Positions 1 through 9,848 of a stretch of 54,640 nt of DNA are shown in pieces (the stretch's first letter is position 1; every line of letters begins with the position of its first letter). The notes under the pieces are model-generated. The model saw only the letters and a list, made by a program, of their open reading frames with translations. It was not told where the DNA came from and did no database searches. This DNA comes from Deltaproteobacteria bacterium (GTDB lineage Bacteria > Desulfobacterota > Desulfobulbia > Desulfobulbales > SURF-16): positions 1 through 54,640 of the forward strand of contig JACRCD010000056.1 in NCBI GenBank assembly GCA_016219175.1, read 5' to 3'. The translations under genes and the position numbers were made by a program.

Positions 1-481
1 GATTCACGTAAGCGTTCAGCAGCACCGCATCTGCTTTGTCATCGGCCTGCTCCGCATACCATGTGTATAGCGGACAGGCCTCTTTCGCGCACCTGCAGCA
101 CTGCTGAACGCTTACAGTTCAGTAGCTGCTGGGAATTTCGCTGCCCCTGGTGAACGGTTACAGATTCACGGTGAAAAAAAATGTGCCGCCATCAACCCGC
201 GCGCGCCGGTATTGCATTGCACCCATCCGGTCCCATGACACAATGTGGGGTTCGTTCCTCACCCCAACCTACTGATTTTTCTCGGCTGGAATAATCCAAA
301 CACCTAACAGGAAATTTTGCAAGAAAAACCTGCCGGGGAATGACAGGAAGGAAGAAATTCGAATTGGCGGGAGATTAAAAAAAGTTCCGGGGAGTGTGCA
401 GGATGATTTCTTCGGTCAGTTTATCGCGACGGCAAAACCGGCCGTTGGGATCATTTTTCTGGTCCGTAGCCTGTTTAGTTT
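1..481. other. Gene-free left end with inverted repeat
   Basis: No credible gene is seen before the PIN toxin gene. A perfect 15-base inverted repeat, GTAAGCGTTCAGCAG at 8-22 and its complement at 101-115, encloses 78 bases. A related partial copy (TGAACGGTTACAG) follows near 150-163, and GATTCACG occurs at both 1 and about 162. This looks like a remnant of a mobile or dispersed repeat. The rest shows no recognisable signal. Confidence 0.5.
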
Positions 482-904
482 TTATTTTTTTAATGATTCT
501 ATAACGCCAACAAATTCTTTCGGCGCGAAAACCGGCAATTTCGATTTCTTGAAATCGCCTATATTTCTTGTCACTATATATTTTGCCCCGGCATGGCAAG
601 CAGCCTCATGCAAAACCGCATCCTCGAAATCCGCGAATTTTGCCGATACTGCATTTTCAAGCACCACACGATTTACAGGGGCAATGACGAAAAGGGAAAG
701 GAGGGATTGGATGTGCCGCGAAGCGGCTTGTGACCCAAGTGCTTTCGTGGCGATATAATGGATGGTGGTAACTGTTGTTGCACAGATAAACCCTATAATT
801 TCAAACTGTTCTACTTTGGAAAGCAACAATGCGGCGTCGTTTGAAAATGGCTCCCTGTCTAAAAGAAGGTCTAAAATGATATTGGTGTCAAAGAGGGTTT
901 TCAT
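482..904 (-). CDS. PIN-domain ribonuclease toxin
   Basis: A 140-residue protein with the PIN layout: the N-terminal acidic motif LFDTNIILD (Asp7), a helical middle, and the C-terminal acidic cluster FADFEDAV followed by YIVTRNIGDF. PIN toxins of type II systems are metal-dependent RNases that usually cut tRNA, rRNA or mRNA; the substrate here is unknown. The ATG lies inside the last codons of the upstream antitoxin gene (ATGA, 4-base overlap, 901-904), so the two are probably translationally coupled. The length and acidic residues are normal, so it looks intact. Confidence 0.85.
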   Translation of the reverse strand: MKTLFDTNIILDLLLDREPFSNDAALLLSKVEQFEIIGFICATTVTTIHYIATKALGSQAASRHIQSLLSLFVIAPVNRVVLENAVSAKFADFEDAVLHEAACHAGAKYIVTRNIGDFKKSKLPVFAPKEFVGVIESLKK

Positions 905-1143
905 AAATATTTTTCTTCTAAATATTTTTTATAATCCTTTTCGTCTACGTGCTTCCCTTTAAGTATGCCCTTCAACGATCTTACCGTTGGGGTGAGAGTA
1001 TCCTCTCTGTTTATCTTTTCATTTTTAATGATTTCAAAGAGATCGGCCACAATGCGCGATACCGATTTCCCGGTTTGCGCGGAATATTCTTTTGCTGATT
1101 CAATTAAATTGTCGTCCATCCGTAAGGTCAATTTCGTGATCAT
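901..1143 (-). CDS. Antitoxin of the PIN toxin (DUF6364-like)
   Basis: An 80-residue protein. The N-terminus (MITKLTLRMDDNLIESAKEY) is a ribbon-helix-helix type beta strand and helix, followed by a charged C-terminal tail that would wrap the toxin. It resembles the DUF6364/CopG-like antitoxins that precede PIN toxins. It is first in the operon and overlaps the toxin by 4 bases. A perfect AGGAGG ribosome site lies about six bases before the ATG. An AT-rich, partly dyadic stretch at about 1155-1190 may hold the promoter and an autoregulatory operator. The family name is assigned by resemblance and context. Confidence 0.75.
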   Translation of the reverse strand: MITKLTLRMDDNLIESAKEYSAQTGKSVSRIVADLFEIIKNEKINREDTLTPTVRSLKGILKGKHVDEKDYKKYLEEKYL

Positions 1144-1476
1144 GGGGTCCTCCTGTGTATTTGACGTATTTAATAATAATATTTATACGCCATGAATGCA
1201 CAGGAGTCAATCCATGTTTCTATTGCCTGGCATATCCTCTTGTTTTTTCGTTTTTTCCGGCTACCCCGAAACACTTGGTTATTTTTCCGTAAATATCCAG
1301 ACGGAAGCAAGCCCTTATTTCTGGTAAGGAATCGCATCAAGTCCGTTTTTCGCCCTGATACGGAATCTGCATTTTTATGAGATGCGCCAACGGTTTCACC
1401 GTCCGCACACGAAAGTTGGGATTGGTGGGCGCGATAAACCCGTGCCCACCCTGCCGGAGCCAGGGATTACACGGTG
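1144..1476. other. Intergenic region between argJ and the TA promoter
   Basis: No convincing gene. The TA promoter occupies the left end. A hairpin with 7-bp arms (GGTGGGC at 1424-1430, GCCCACC at 1444-1450) lies 27 bases beyond the argJ stop and may help end argJ transcription, but it has no U-tract. Nothing else is recognised. Confidence 0.4.
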
Positions 1477-2688
1477 CTACGACCGGTAATCGGCATTGAT
1501 TTTGATGTAGTCAATCGACAGATCGCAGGTATAGACCTTGCCATCGGCCGGGCCGCTCTTGAGGTCGATGATCACCGAAAAGGCTTTCTGCTTGAGGACC
1601 AGGGTCGCCTTCTTTTCCTGCTCCATATCCTGGCCGAGCCCGTCCTTGACCATGAGCACGTCGTCAAAGAAGATATCAACCCGCTCGGAGTCAAAGGATA
1701 TCCCGGAGCGGCCGAGGGCGGCGATAATGCGGCCCCAGTTGGCGTCCTCGCCGAAAAAGGCGGTTTTCACCAGGCTCGAGTTGGCCACGGTGCGGGCCCC
1801 CTGGTCCGCCTCCTGCTCACTGCGGGCGCCCTTGACATGGATGGTGATGAGCTTGGTCGCCCCTTCGCCGTCCTTGACGATCTGCAGAGCAAGATCCAGA
1901 CACAGCTCATCCAGGCAACCCTGAAAAATCCTGCCTTCCTCTGATCCGGCGCTGGTTATCGGTGCATTGCCGGCCTCGCCGTTGGCCAGCAGCAGCACCG
2001 TGTCGTTGGTGCTGGTGTCGCCGTCGATGGTGATGGCGTTAAAGGAAAGCCGGGTGCTGTGGAGCAGCATGTCCCGCAGCGCCGCGTCAGCCACCGCCGC
2101 GTCGGTGACAATAAAACCGAGCATGGTGGCCATGTTGGGCATGATCATCCCCGCCCCCTTGGCCAGGCCGAGCATGGTCACGGTTTTGCCGTTGATCTCC
2201 ACCCGGCGCAGTGCTGTTTTGGGCACGGTATCCGTGGTCATCATGGCTTTGGCCACATCAGCAAAACCGTCTTCGCGCAGACTTGCCGCCAGCCTCTCCA
2301 TGCAATTTTCAAAAATGGACAGTTCGAGCTGCTGGCCGATGACGCCGGTGGAAGCGACCAGCACCTGCTCCTCGTTTATGCCCAGTTGCCGGCCGACCAG
2401 CCGCGAGGTGCCCCTGGCCAGTTCCATGCCCGGCTGGCCGGTGCAGGCATTGGCGATGCCGCTGTTGACGATGATGGCCCGGGCCCGGCCGTCCCGCAGA
2501 TATTCCATGTCCAGCAGCACCGGGGCCGCCTTCACCTCGCTTCTGGTGAAAACTCCCGCGGCGACAGCCGGCACCATTGAATAGATGAGGGCCACATCCA
2601 GCCTGTCCTTGCCCCGGATGCCCGCCTTGACCGCCCCGGCCTTGAAACCGGCAACCTGCATTTTTTCCGTCATAATCGTACCGCTCAT
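1477..2688 (-). CDS. argJ: Bifunctional glutamate N-acetyltransferase / ornithine acetyltransferase
   Basis: ArgJ transfers acetyl from N-acetylornithine to glutamate in the cyclic arginine pathway; bifunctional forms also use acetyl-CoA. The 403-residue length fits the family. The autoproteolysis site is present in KGAGMIMPNMATMLGF, where cleavage before the Thr of ATM creates the beta chain and its nucleophile. TIDGDTSTND and EDANWGRIIAALGRSG are further family blocks. The C-terminus ends DYIKINADYRS, as expected for a full protein. The start is uncertain: ATG codons at 2688, 2673 and 2661 all lack a strong ribosome site. It lies downstream of secA and an ArgA-like gene on the same strand. 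Confidence 0.95.
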   Translation of the reverse strand: MSGTIMTEKMQVAGFKAGAVKAGIRGKDRLDVALIYSMVPAVAAGVFTRSEVKAAPVLLDMEYLRDGRARAIIVNSGIANACTGQPGMELARGTSRLVGRQLGINEEQVLVASTGVIGQQLELSIFENCMERLAASLREDGFADVAKAMMTTDTVPKTALRRVEINGKTVTMLGLAKGAGMIMPNMATMLGFIVTDAAVADAALRDMLLHSTRLSFNAITIDGDTSTNDTVLLLANGEAGNAPITSAGSEEGRIFQGCLDELCLDLALQIVKDGEGATKLITIHVKGARSEQEADQGARTVANSSLVKTAFFGEDANWGRIIAALGRSGISFDSERVDIFFDDVLMVKDGLGQDMEQEKKATLVLKQKAFSVIIDLKSGPADGKVYTCDLSIDYIKINADYRS

Positions 2689-2800
2689 AAAGCTATTGTC
2701 ATAAGCAAGCCAAACGCTATTGTCATGGCAAACGAACCGCTCTCATTTCTCCGCGTGCGCAACAAAAAGCCGTTGCGGCACCCTACCCGCTCTTGCCGTC

Positions 2801-2820
2801 ATTCCCGCGCAGGCGGGAAT
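2801..2820. repeat. Short palindromic dispersed repeat
   Basis: ATTCCCGC-GCAG-GCGGGAAT is a perfect hairpin of a type common between genes in many proteobacteria (CGTCATTCCCGCG... repeats). It sits in the 179-base gap between secA and argJ. Two related flanking stretches (GCGTGCGCAAC near 2754 and 2831) repeat around it. A similar element occurs at 19102-19131. Confidence 0.6.
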
Positions 2821-2867
2821 CCAGCTCTTCGCGTGCGCAACTTACTGCCTTTGCGGCGCCCTGCCGG

Positions 2868-5408
2868 CTAATTCGTCTCGCCGTGGCACTTCTTGTATTT
2901 TTTGCCGCTGCCGCATGGACAGGGGGAATTGCGGCCCACCTTGGCCGCCACCCGTTGGGCAGGCTTCTGTTTTTCCGCCAGCTCGTCGCTGCGGGTCATC
3001 TCCATTTCCTGCTGCTTGCGGCGCTGCTCCGCTTCAAGCTCCGCCACCTCCTCGGGTTTGGCCAGATGCACGCGGAGCAGGGTGGAGGCCGTCTTCTCCT
3101 TGACCCTCTGCATCAACTCGGTGAACATCTTGTAGCCTTCCTTCTTGTACTCATCCAGGGGATTTTTCTGGCCGTAGCCGCGCAGGCCGATGCCTTCCTT
3201 GAGATGATCCATGCCCAGCAGGTGATCCTTCCAGAGGGTATCCACGATCTGCAGCAGCACAACCCGCTCCAGATGACGCATGTTCGGTTCGCCAAGCTCC
3301 TGTTCCTTGGCAACGTATGCCTCCCGCACGGACTGCAGCAGTTTCTCTTCAAAGGTTGCGGCCTTGAGTCCCTTGCGCTCATCCTCCCCCCATTGCAGGG
3401 CAAAGCCCAGGGCGGCCAGCACCCTCTCATGCAGCCCGGCCCAGTCCCACTCTTCCGAGGGCAGCTTCTCGTCGCAGAACTCCTGGGTAATGGTGGCCGT
3501 CAGATCGAGCTGCATATCGTCAATAATGGATTTCACGCTTTCGCTGCCGAGCACCTCGCGTCTCTGCTTATAGATGACACCGCGCTGCATGTTCATGACA
3601 TCGTCGTATTCCAGCAGATGCTTTCTGATATCGAAGTTATGGCCCTCCACCTTGCGCTGGGCATTCTCGATGGCCTTGGAGATCATGGTGTGCTCGATGG
3701 GCTCATCCTCTTCCATGCCCAGCTTGTCCATGATGCCGGCAATGCGGTCGGAACCGAAGATGCGCAGCAGATCATCTTCGAGAGAAAGATAAAACCGGGA
3801 GGAGCCGGGATCGCCCTGGCGGCCGGAGCGCCCCCTGAGCTGGTTATCGATGCGGCGGGACTCGTGCCGGCCGGTGCCGAGAATATGCAGGCCGCCCAGA
3901 TCGGGCACCCCCTCCGCCAGCTTGATATCCGTACCGCGGCCGGCCATGTTGGTGGCAATGGTCACCCGGCCCTTATGGCCCGCCTCGGCGATGATCTCCG
4001 CCTCTTGGGCATGGTGCTTGGCGTTGAGCACCGAATGGGGCACCCCTTCTTTTTTCAGCATCTCGGAGAGCATCTCGGAGATCTCGATATTGACCGTACC
4101 CACCAGCACGGGCTGGCCCTTGGCATGCAGATCCTTGATCTCCTGGGTGACCGCCCGGAATTTGGCCTTGGCGTTCTTGTAAATGACATCGGCATAATCG
4201 ATTCTGATCATGTCCTGGTGGGTGGGAATGACCGTTACCTCAAGCCCGTAGATCTTTTTGAACTCCGGGGCCTCGGTGTCCGCCGTGCCGGTCATGCCGG
4301 CCAGTTTCTCGTACATGCGGAAATAATTCTGGAAGGTGATGGAGGCGAGCGTCTGGTTTTCCCGCTCGATCTTAACCCCCTCCTTGGCCTCCAAAGCCTG
4401 ATGCAGCCCGTCGCTGTAACGCCGGCCCGGCATGGTGCGTCCGGTAAACTCATCAACAATGACCACCTCGCCGTCCTGCACCAGATAATCGATATCCCGG
4501 GTGAAGAGATGATGGGCCTTCAGCGCCTGATTGAGATGATGAAGCCATTCGATGTTTTTCGGGTCATAGAGGTTTTCCAGATGCAGAACCTTCTCGCCCA
4601 AGGCAATACCCTCTTCGGTCATGGACAGGGATTTCGCTTTCTCATCCACCTCGTAATGCAGATCCTTCTTGAAAGTCGGGATGACCTTGTTGACATGATA
4701 GTAAAGCTCGGTGGACATCTCGGCCGGGCCGGAGATGATCAGCGGGGTCCTGGCCTCATCGATGAGAATACTGTCAACCTCGTCGACAATGGCGAAAAAA
4801 TGCTTGCGCTGGCAGTAATCCTCCAGGCTGAATTTCATGTTGTCCCGCAGATAATCAAAGCCGAATTCATTGTTGGTGCCGTACGTCACATCAGCAGCGT
4901 AGGCCGCCCTCCGCTCAACATCATCGAGGTTATGCAAGATGGTGCCGGTGGTCAGCCCGAGGAACCGGTAGATGCCGCTCATCCATTCGCTGTCGCGCCG
5001 GGCCAGGTAATCGTTCACCGTGACGACATGCACTCCCTTGCCGGCCAGGGCATTGAGATAGACCGGCAGCGTGGCCACCAGGGTCTTGCCTTCACCGGTC
5101 TTCATCTCGGCAATCTTGCCCTGATGCAGAATAATGCCGCCGATGAGCTGCACGTCATAGGGGCGCAAACCCAGCACCCGCACCGCCGCCTCGCGGGCCA
5201 CGGCAAAGGCCTCGACCAGCAGACCGTCAAGGGTTTCACCCTGTTCCAGCCGGCCCCTGAATTCCACGGTTTTCGCGGCCAGCGCCGCATCATCCAGCTT
5301 CTGCATGTCCGGTTCGAGCCTGTTGATGCGCTCCACCAGCGGCTGAATCTTCTTCAAAACCCGGTCGTTTCTACTGCCAAAAAATTTGGTCAACACCTGT
5401 CCAATCAT
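2868..5408 (-). CDS. secA: Preprotein translocase ATPase SecA
   Basis: SecA drives post-translational export through SecYEG. The 846-residue protein is full length. It has [14 protein letters not shown] (Walker A) about 100 residues in, [14 protein letters not shown] (Walker B/DEAD box), the [11 protein letters not shown] and [10 protein letters not shown] helicase blocks, and a C-terminal zinc/SecB-binding tail with [13 protein letters not shown]. The start at 5408 follows an ideal ribosome site (AAGGAG, six bases before ATG). It lies between an ArgA-like acetyltransferase gene (79 bases upstream) and argJ. A long open frame on the opposite strand is an artefact of GC-rich codon usage. Confidence 0.98.
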   Translation of the reverse strand: MIGQVLTKFFGSRNDRVLKKIQPLVERINRLEPDMQKLDDAALAAKTVEFRGRLEQGETLDGLLVEAFAVAREAAVRVLGLRPYDVQLIGGIILHQGKIAEMKTGEGKTLVATLPVYLNALAGKGVHVVTVNDYLARRDSEWMSGIYRFLGLTTGTILHNLDDVERRAAYAADVTYGTNNEFGFDYLRDNMKFSLEDYCQRKHFFAIVDEVDSILIDEARTPLIISGPAEMSTELYYHVNKVIPTFKKDLHYEVDEKAKSLSMTEEGIALGEKVLHLENLYDPKNIEWLHHLNQALKAHHLFTRDIDYLVQDGEVVIVDEFTGRTMPGRRYSDGLHQALEAKEGVKIERENQTLASITFQNYFRMYEKLAGMTGTADTEAPEFKKIYGLEVTVIPTHQDMIRIDYADVIYKNAKAKFRAVTQEIKDLHAKGQPVLVGTVNIEISEMLSEMLKKEGVPHSVLNAKHHAQEAEIIAEAGHKGRVTIATNMAGRGTDIKLAEGVPDLGGLHILGTGRHESRRIDNQLRGRSGRQGDPGSSRFYLSLEDDLLRIFGSDRIAGIMDKLGMEEDEPIEHTMISKAIENAQRKVEGHNFDIRKHLLEYDDVMNMQRGVIYKQRREVLGSESVKSIIDDMQLDLTATITQEFCDEKLPSEEWDWAGLHERVLAALGFALQWGEDERKGLKAATFEEKLLQSVREAYVAKEQELGEPNMRHLERVVLLQIVDTLWKDHLLGMDHLKEGIGLRGYGQKNPLDEYKKEGYKMFTELMQRVKEKTASTLLRVHLAKPEEVAELEAEQRRKQQEMEMTRSDELAEKQKPAQRVAAKVGRNSPCPCGSGKKYKKCHGETN

Positions 5409-5487
5409 GAAAACTCCTTATTCCGGTTCGCGGTCTCGACGCGAACGCTTGGCACGCATGCCATCTTGTTGCAAAATGGAATTCCCC

Positions 5488-5949
5488 TCATTTTTGCCAG
5501 ATCATTGCTTCTTCATTGCAGTCCGGGAACTTGGGGCAATTGATGCAATCGCTCCAGACCTTATGGGGAAGTTCTTTTTTATCGATAGGCTTAAAGCCCT
5601 GGCTCGCAAAAAAACTCGGCTGATACGTCAAGGTGAATACCTGGGCGATTCCGAAAAACTCTGCCTCGGCCAGACAGGCAGCAACAAGCTTGGAACCAAT
5701 ACCCTTCCTCTGAAAATTTTCGTCCACGGCCAATGACCGTATTTCCGCCAGATTCTCCCAGCAGATATGCAGGGCGCAGGCGCCGATCACCCGTTCCCCT
5801 GGACCTTCAGGCTCAACATAAACCTGAAAATCCCGCAGCTGGTCATAGAGAGAGCTGAGAGATCTGGCCAAGAGCAATCCTTTCTGGGAAAAATGATTCA
5901 GCAGATGGTAAATAGCCTTCACATCATCTATGCGGGCATTACGGATCAT
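5488..5949 (-). CDS. argA: GNAT acetyltransferase, short ArgA-type N-acetylglutamate synthase
   Basis: A 153-residue single-domain GNAT protein. The acetyl-CoA loop is ENFQRKGIGSKLVAACL, preceded by the AEIRSLAVDE strand. The C-terminus, KELPHKVWSDCINCPKFPDCNE, carries a Cys-rich tail seen in the short stand-alone N-acetylglutamate synthases of delta-proteobacteria and relatives. These make N-acetylglutamate, the first step of arginine synthesis. Its place near argJ supports this role, but the substrate is inferred and another GNAT function is possible. It starts 42 bases after the SPOR-protein gene, with an AAGGTG-like ribosome site. Confidence 0.7.
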   Translation of the reverse strand: MIRNARIDDVKAIYHLLNHFSQKGLLLARSLSSLYDQLRDFQVYVEPEGPGERVIGACALHICWENLAEIRSLAVDENFQRKGIGSKLVAACLAEAEFFGIAQVFTLTYQPSFFASQGFKPIDKKELPHKVWSDCINCPKFPDCNEEAMIWQK

Positions 5950-5991
5950 ACGCTTTGAACACCTTATCTATAATTATCAAGCAACCACTTT

Positions 5992-6588
5992 TTATTGCTG
6001 CGCGCCCAAACCGGACAACTTCGCGGCAGGGAGCAATGTGACGTACGCCCTCACATCTTCATCCCTTTCAAGTCTTACCGTCACGGCATTGGCTTCGGCG
6101 AGCTTCTCGAATTTGCCGATGAAAACCCGGTAGGCATCGGCCCCCTCCTCCGGCGGAAGGAAAAAGGCGTCCTGCCCCTTGGCTTTCCAGCCCAGCACCT
6201 CGCGCTGCGCCCTTTTATTATCGCGGAACGAGCCAACCTGCAATGAAAAGAACGACGGCTCGGATTGTTCATCAGCCACGGCGACATTCGGGGCCGGAGC
6301 TTCCCTGCTGCCGGAACCCGTCTCTTCCAACGGCTCTTCGGGCTGGACCTCCGCTCGGCCCTGGATGGACGACTTGCCCTGCTGCCAGAGGTCGGTGGCC
6401 ATGCGGGTCAGCATCTCGGGCCCCTTGCCCGGAGTTGAGGGCGACAGCACGGTCTGGCCGCTCCAGACGCCAAGCAGAAACATCCACAGGAATATACAGA
6501 AAGAGACCAGCCCCAGGCCGAGAAACCCGCCTATTCCCAACTCAAAACGGATGGCGAACCGTCTTTTTTTTCTTTTTTTAACAGCCAT
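5992..6588 (-). CDS. SPOR-domain inner-membrane protein
   Basis: A 198-residue protein with a basic cytoplasmic N-terminus (MAVKKRKKRRF), one transmembrane helix at about residues 18-43, a Pro/Glu-rich periplasmic linker, and a C-terminal SPOR domain (about 115-195; FSLQVGSFRDNKRAQREV, then AYRVFIGKFEKLAEA). SPOR domains bind denuded peptidoglycan glycans, often at division sites. The specific role is unknown; DedD- or FtsN-like functions are possible. The ATG lies only four bases after the argS stop, so it is probably cotranscribed with alr-argS. Confidence 0.85.
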   Translation of the reverse strand: MAVKKRKKRRFAIRFELGIGGFLGLGLVSFCIFLWMFLLGVWSGQTVLSPSTPGKGPEMLTRMATDLWQQGKSSIQGRAEVQPEEPLEETGSGSREAPAPNVAVADEQSEPSFFSLQVGSFRDNKRAQREVLGWKAKGQDAFFLPPEEGADAYRVFIGKFEKLAEANAVTVRLERDEDVRAYVTLLPAAKLSGLGAQQ

Positions 6589-6592
6589 TTAT

Positions 6593-8269
6593 TCACATCT
6601 GCTCAGGGGCATGCATGCCCAGCAGGGTCAACCCGTTATGAAAAACGATGCGCAGGGCCGCGCAGAACCAGAGACGCGCCCGGCAAAGCTCGGCATCGTC
6701 GGAGATGACCTTGTGCTTATTGTAATAACTGTGGAAAAGCCCGGCGAGCTCCTGCAGGTAATAGACAATTCTGTGGGGAGCCAGGTCGTCTGCCGCGTCA
6801 AGCACCAGCTCGGGATAGGCGGCCAGTGCTTTTAAAATCTTGAGCTCCTCGGGCATGGTCAGCAACGCCAGCCGGGCCGCGGCCAACTCGCCCCTGTCCA
6901 CGCCTTTCTCTTTCGCCTGCCGGTCAATGCTGACCAGCCGGGCATGACCATATTGCACGTAATACACCGGATTTTCCTGACTCTGTTTTTTAGCCAGGTC
7001 AAGATCAAACTCAAGCTGGCTGTCCGCCTTGCGCATGAGAAAAAAGAAGCGGGCCGCATCGGCCCCGACCTCGTCAAGCAGTTCATCCACCGTGACAAAG
7101 TTGGCCTTGCGGGTGGACATCTTCACCTGCTGGCCGTCGCGCAAGAGCGTCACAAATTGATGCAGAATGACTGTCACCTTGGACTCATCGTAGCCCAAGG
7201 CGCGCACCCCGGCCAGTACATCAGGCACCGTGGCGATATGATCCGAACCGAAGATATCCACCAGCCAGTCATAGCCCCGCCGGAACTTCTCCCGGTGATA
7301 GGCGATATCAGGCAGCCTGTAGGTCGGCTCGCCGGTGCTCTTGATGATGACCCGGTCCTTATCGTGGCCGAACTCGGTGGTCTTGAACCACACCGCCCCA
7401 TCCTGGTCATAGACCAGCCCCCTGTCCCGCAGGGCGGAGACCACATCGTCAACCAGCCCGTTCTCATACAGGCTGTGTTCATTGTAGTAACTGTCAAAAG
7501 TGACATCAAAGCGCTTCAAGGTCTGGTCGATGTCGGCGAAAATGGCCTTTTCCGCCGCCTCCTTGAAAGGGGTGACCTCAGCCGTATCCTTCAGAGAATC
7601 ACCATATTTGTCCACAAGTGAGCGGGCAATGTCAAGGATATATTCGCCCTGGTAGCCATCCTCCGGGAACTGATGCGGCAGACCAAGCAACTCAAGATAG
7701 CGCGCCCGGGTCGATTCACCCAGCACGCGCATCTGGCGGCCCGCATCATTATAATAATATTCCCGGTCCACCTCATAGCCGCTGGCGGCAAGGAGTCGGG
7801 CGATGGCATCACCGAGGGCGGCCTGGCGGCCATGCCCCACGCTGAGCGGGCCGGTGGGGTTGGCGCTGACAAATTCCACCAGCACCCGCTTGCCGTTTTT
7901 GGCGGGAGTCCTGCCGTAAGTGTCCTGTTCGCGCCAGATCTCCGGGATGACTGACTGCCATTCCGATTCCCGGATGAAAAAATTGACAAAACCGGGACCG
8001 GCAACCTCCAGTTTGACAAAGAGGGGATTAGCATTTCCCATCAAGGCGACAAGCTGCTCCGCGATCTGCCGGGGATTGGCCTTCTTGCCGGAAACCTTTT
8101 TTTCGCACCCGGCAATAACCATGGCCGCGTTGGTGGCAAAGTCACCCTGCCCTTCAAACTTCGGGTCCTCAACCGCATAGCTCCCTTTTGCGGCCTCGGA
8201 CCAGAGCCCTTGCTCCACTCCGGCCTGGAAGCACTCATCAAGACATTTTTTTATACGTGATCTTATCAT
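6593..8269 (-). CDS. argS: Arginyl-tRNA synthetase
   Basis: This class I synthetase charges tRNA-Arg. From the ATG at 8269 it has 558 residues, normal for ArgS. The HIGH-type motif is SANPTGPLSVGHGR, followed by YYYNDAGRQM. The KMSK-type loop reads QVKMSTRKANFVTVDEL. The C-terminal DALR anticodon-binding domain ends LTLLGMHAPEQM. A TTG five codons earlier overlaps the alr stop, but the ATG, 12 bases after that stop, is preferred because homologues begin MIRSRI-like. The ribosome site is weak, which suggests coupling to alr. Confidence 0.96.
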   Translation of the reverse strand: MIRSRIKKCLDECFQAGVEQGLWSEAAKGSYAVEDPKFEGQGDFATNAAMVIAGCEKKVSGKKANPRQIAEQLVALMGNANPLFVKLEVAGPGFVNFFIRESEWQSVIPEIWREQDTYGRTPAKNGKRVLVEFVSANPTGPLSVGHGRQAALGDAIARLLAASGYEVDREYYYNDAGRQMRVLGESTRARYLELLGLPHQFPEDGYQGEYILDIARSLVDKYGDSLKDTAEVTPFKEAAEKAIFADIDQTLKRFDVTFDSYYNEHSLYENGLVDDVVSALRDRGLVYDQDGAVWFKTTEFGHDKDRVIIKSTGEPTYRLPDIAYHREKFRRGYDWLVDIFGSDHIATVPDVLAGVRALGYDESKVTVILHQFVTLLRDGQQVKMSTRKANFVTVDELLDEVGADAARFFFLMRKADSQLEFDLDLAKKQSQENPVYYVQYGHARLVSIDRQAKEKGVDRGELAAARLALLTMPEELKILKALAAYPELVLDAADDLAPHRIVYYLQELAGLFHSYYNKHKVISDDAELCRARLWFCAALRIVFHNGLTLLGMHAPEQM

Positions 8270-8280
8270 GGTGGAAATTA

Positions 8281-9429
8281 TCAATCGTTACGGTTTTCGT
8301 TTACGACACAGTCGTCGGATAAATAAATTCTTTTATTGCTGTTGCCAAAAAGACAGAGCACCTCATAGTTAATGGTGCCCATCCAGCCGGCAACCTCTTC
8401 GGCGCTGATTTGTTCGCCCTGCTGCGCCCCCAGGAGCGTCACTTCGTCGCCGGGGCAGACGCCGGGAATGTCTGTTACATCGACAATGGTAACGTTCATG
8501 CATACCCTGCCGCGCTGGGGAGCCCGCCTGCCGCGCACCAGCACCTCGGCCCGGTTGGACAGGGCGCGCAAATACCCGTCATTGTAGCCAATTGGCAGGA
8601 TGGCCAGCCTGCTTGGCCGTGTGGTGACATGGGTGTGTCCGTAACTGATGCCGAAGCCGGCCGGGACATCCTTCACCTGTATTATTTTTGACTTAAAGGA
8701 CATGACCGGCTTCAGCAGCGCCTTTCCGGCCCATTCATCATCCGCGGCCCGGCACCCATAGAGAGCAATTCCCGGCCGCACCATATCCCAGTGCATCTGG
8801 GCATAATGAAGCATGGCGGCCGAGTTGGCGATATGGGCCGTGCAGGTTTCCCCGCCGCTGAGCTTGGCCGACCGCAGTATCCCGGCAAAAAGTCTGTTCT
8901 GCTCCTCGGACCAGCTGGTGTCCGGCAGATCGGCCAGAGGGCAATGGCTCATGACCCCGGCCAGATACACCCCTTTTTTCTCCCGCAGGAAGGCAAGAAA
9001 TCCCGCCACCTCGTGAGGAAATATGCCGAGCCGTCCCATGCCGGTATCAACTTTCAGGTGCACGCCGATGGTGGCGCCCGCGGCCACGGCGCAGCTGGAA
9101 ATTTCAGCAAGCTGTTCCCGGTCAAAGACCACCGGTTGCAGCCCATGGCGGATCACATCCGGCAGGGACCCTTTTTCAGCCCCGAGAAAAACCACGATCC
9201 CGCCGCTGATTCCCGCCTGCCTGAGGGTCACCCCTTCATGCACCTCGGCCACGCCGAAAAACCGCACCCCCTGATCATGGAGGGTGCGGGCCACCATCAC
9301 CATGCCATGACCGTAGGCGTCCGATTTCACCACGGCCAGAATATGTTTCCGCGCGTCCAGCAGCTGCCGCAAGGCCCGGATATTATCCCGCAAGGCAGCC
9401 AGGTCAATTTCAACCCAGTGGGAACTCAT
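8281..9429 (-). CDS. alr: Alanine racemase
   Basis: PLP enzyme interconverting L- and D-alanine for peptidoglycan. The PLP-binding Lys is in ILAVVKSDAYGHGM near the N-terminus and the catalytic Tyr in GFGISYGHTHVT. About 382 residues from the chosen start, a normal length. The ATG at 9429 is chosen because it makes an ATGA overlap with the stop of the upstream membrane-protein gene and follows a GAGAG ribosome site; a longer frame to 9447 is less likely. The C-terminus GNSNKRIYLSDDCVVNENRND looks natural. Confidence 0.95.
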   Translation of the reverse strand: MSSHWVEIDLAALRDNIRALRQLLDARKHILAVVKSDAYGHGMVMVARTLHDQGVRFFGVAEVHEGVTLRQAGISGGIVVFLGAEKGSLPDVIRHGLQPVVFDREQLAEISSCAVAAGATIGVHLKVDTGMGRLGIFPHEVAGFLAFLREKKGVYLAGVMSHCPLADLPDTSWSEEQNRLFAGILRSAKLSGGETCTAHIANSAAMLHYAQMHWDMVRPGIALYGCRAADDEWAGKALLKPVMSFKSKIIQVKDVPAGFGISYGHTHVTTRPSRLAILPIGYNDGYLRALSNRAEVLVRGRRAPQRGRVCMNVTIVDVTDIPGVCPGDEVTLLGAQQGEQISAEEVAGWMGTINYEVLCLFGNSNKRIYLSDDCVVNENRND

Positions 9430-9848
9430 GCTCTCTGCCGCGACCACGCCTGCCAGACAACACGGCTTGCCAGCAGCAATCCCCAGCCCACCGCGGCAAT
9501 GATAAATCCATAAATTTGATGTGCCGGCCCGTAATTACGAAGAAACCTGCCCAGCAGGATCATGGCCAGTATAACCCCCCAGGCCTTGAAGGAAAAAACA
9601 GCGCCGAGACAGGTATTGTCCGTCTGGACAAGAATACGGGCGATATTTTTTTTCGCGCTCCGTTCAAATATCAGCAAGCCTTTTACCGTCCCCGTTCCCA
9701 GGGCCAAGGCCAGCAGGGCATACCTGTTTTCCTCGACAAGAAACCAGCTGCCGCGCGCAAGCAACACCATGCCAACCGCCGTCCAGAACAGGGCGGCGGC
9801 AAATAATAAGGTTTTTCTTGATGCTGCGGGTTTGAGTTGCGTGAACAT
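9426..9848 (-). CDS. Small membrane protein of unknown function
   Basis: About 140 residues if translation starts at the ATG at 9848 (MFTQLKPAASRKTLLF); an upstream ATG at 9905 is less plausible. Four hydrophobic segments are visible (about residues 12-32, 38-56, 82-103, 110-130), so it is probably a four-helix inner-membrane protein. No family is recognised. Its stop overlaps the alr start by four bases (ATGA), so it is the likely first gene of the alr-argS-SPOR operon. No catalytic motif is visible. Confidence 0.65.
   Translation of the reverse strand: MFTQLKPAASRKTLLFAAALFWTAVGMVLLARGSWFLVEENRYALLALALGTGTVKGLLIFERSAKKNIARILVQTDNTCLGAVFSFKAWGVILAMILLGRFLRNYGPAHQIYGFIIAAVGWGLLLASRVVWQAWSRQRA

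Noticed and set aside
1192..1380. 62-codon plus-strand frame before argJ
   Set aside because: No ribosome site, no family, overlaps the TA promoter side; probably chance.
2793..5543. 916-codon open frame opposite secA
   Set aside because: It mirrors the secA codons on the other strand, has a repetitive His/Gln/Gly-rich translation and no domain. secA is certain.
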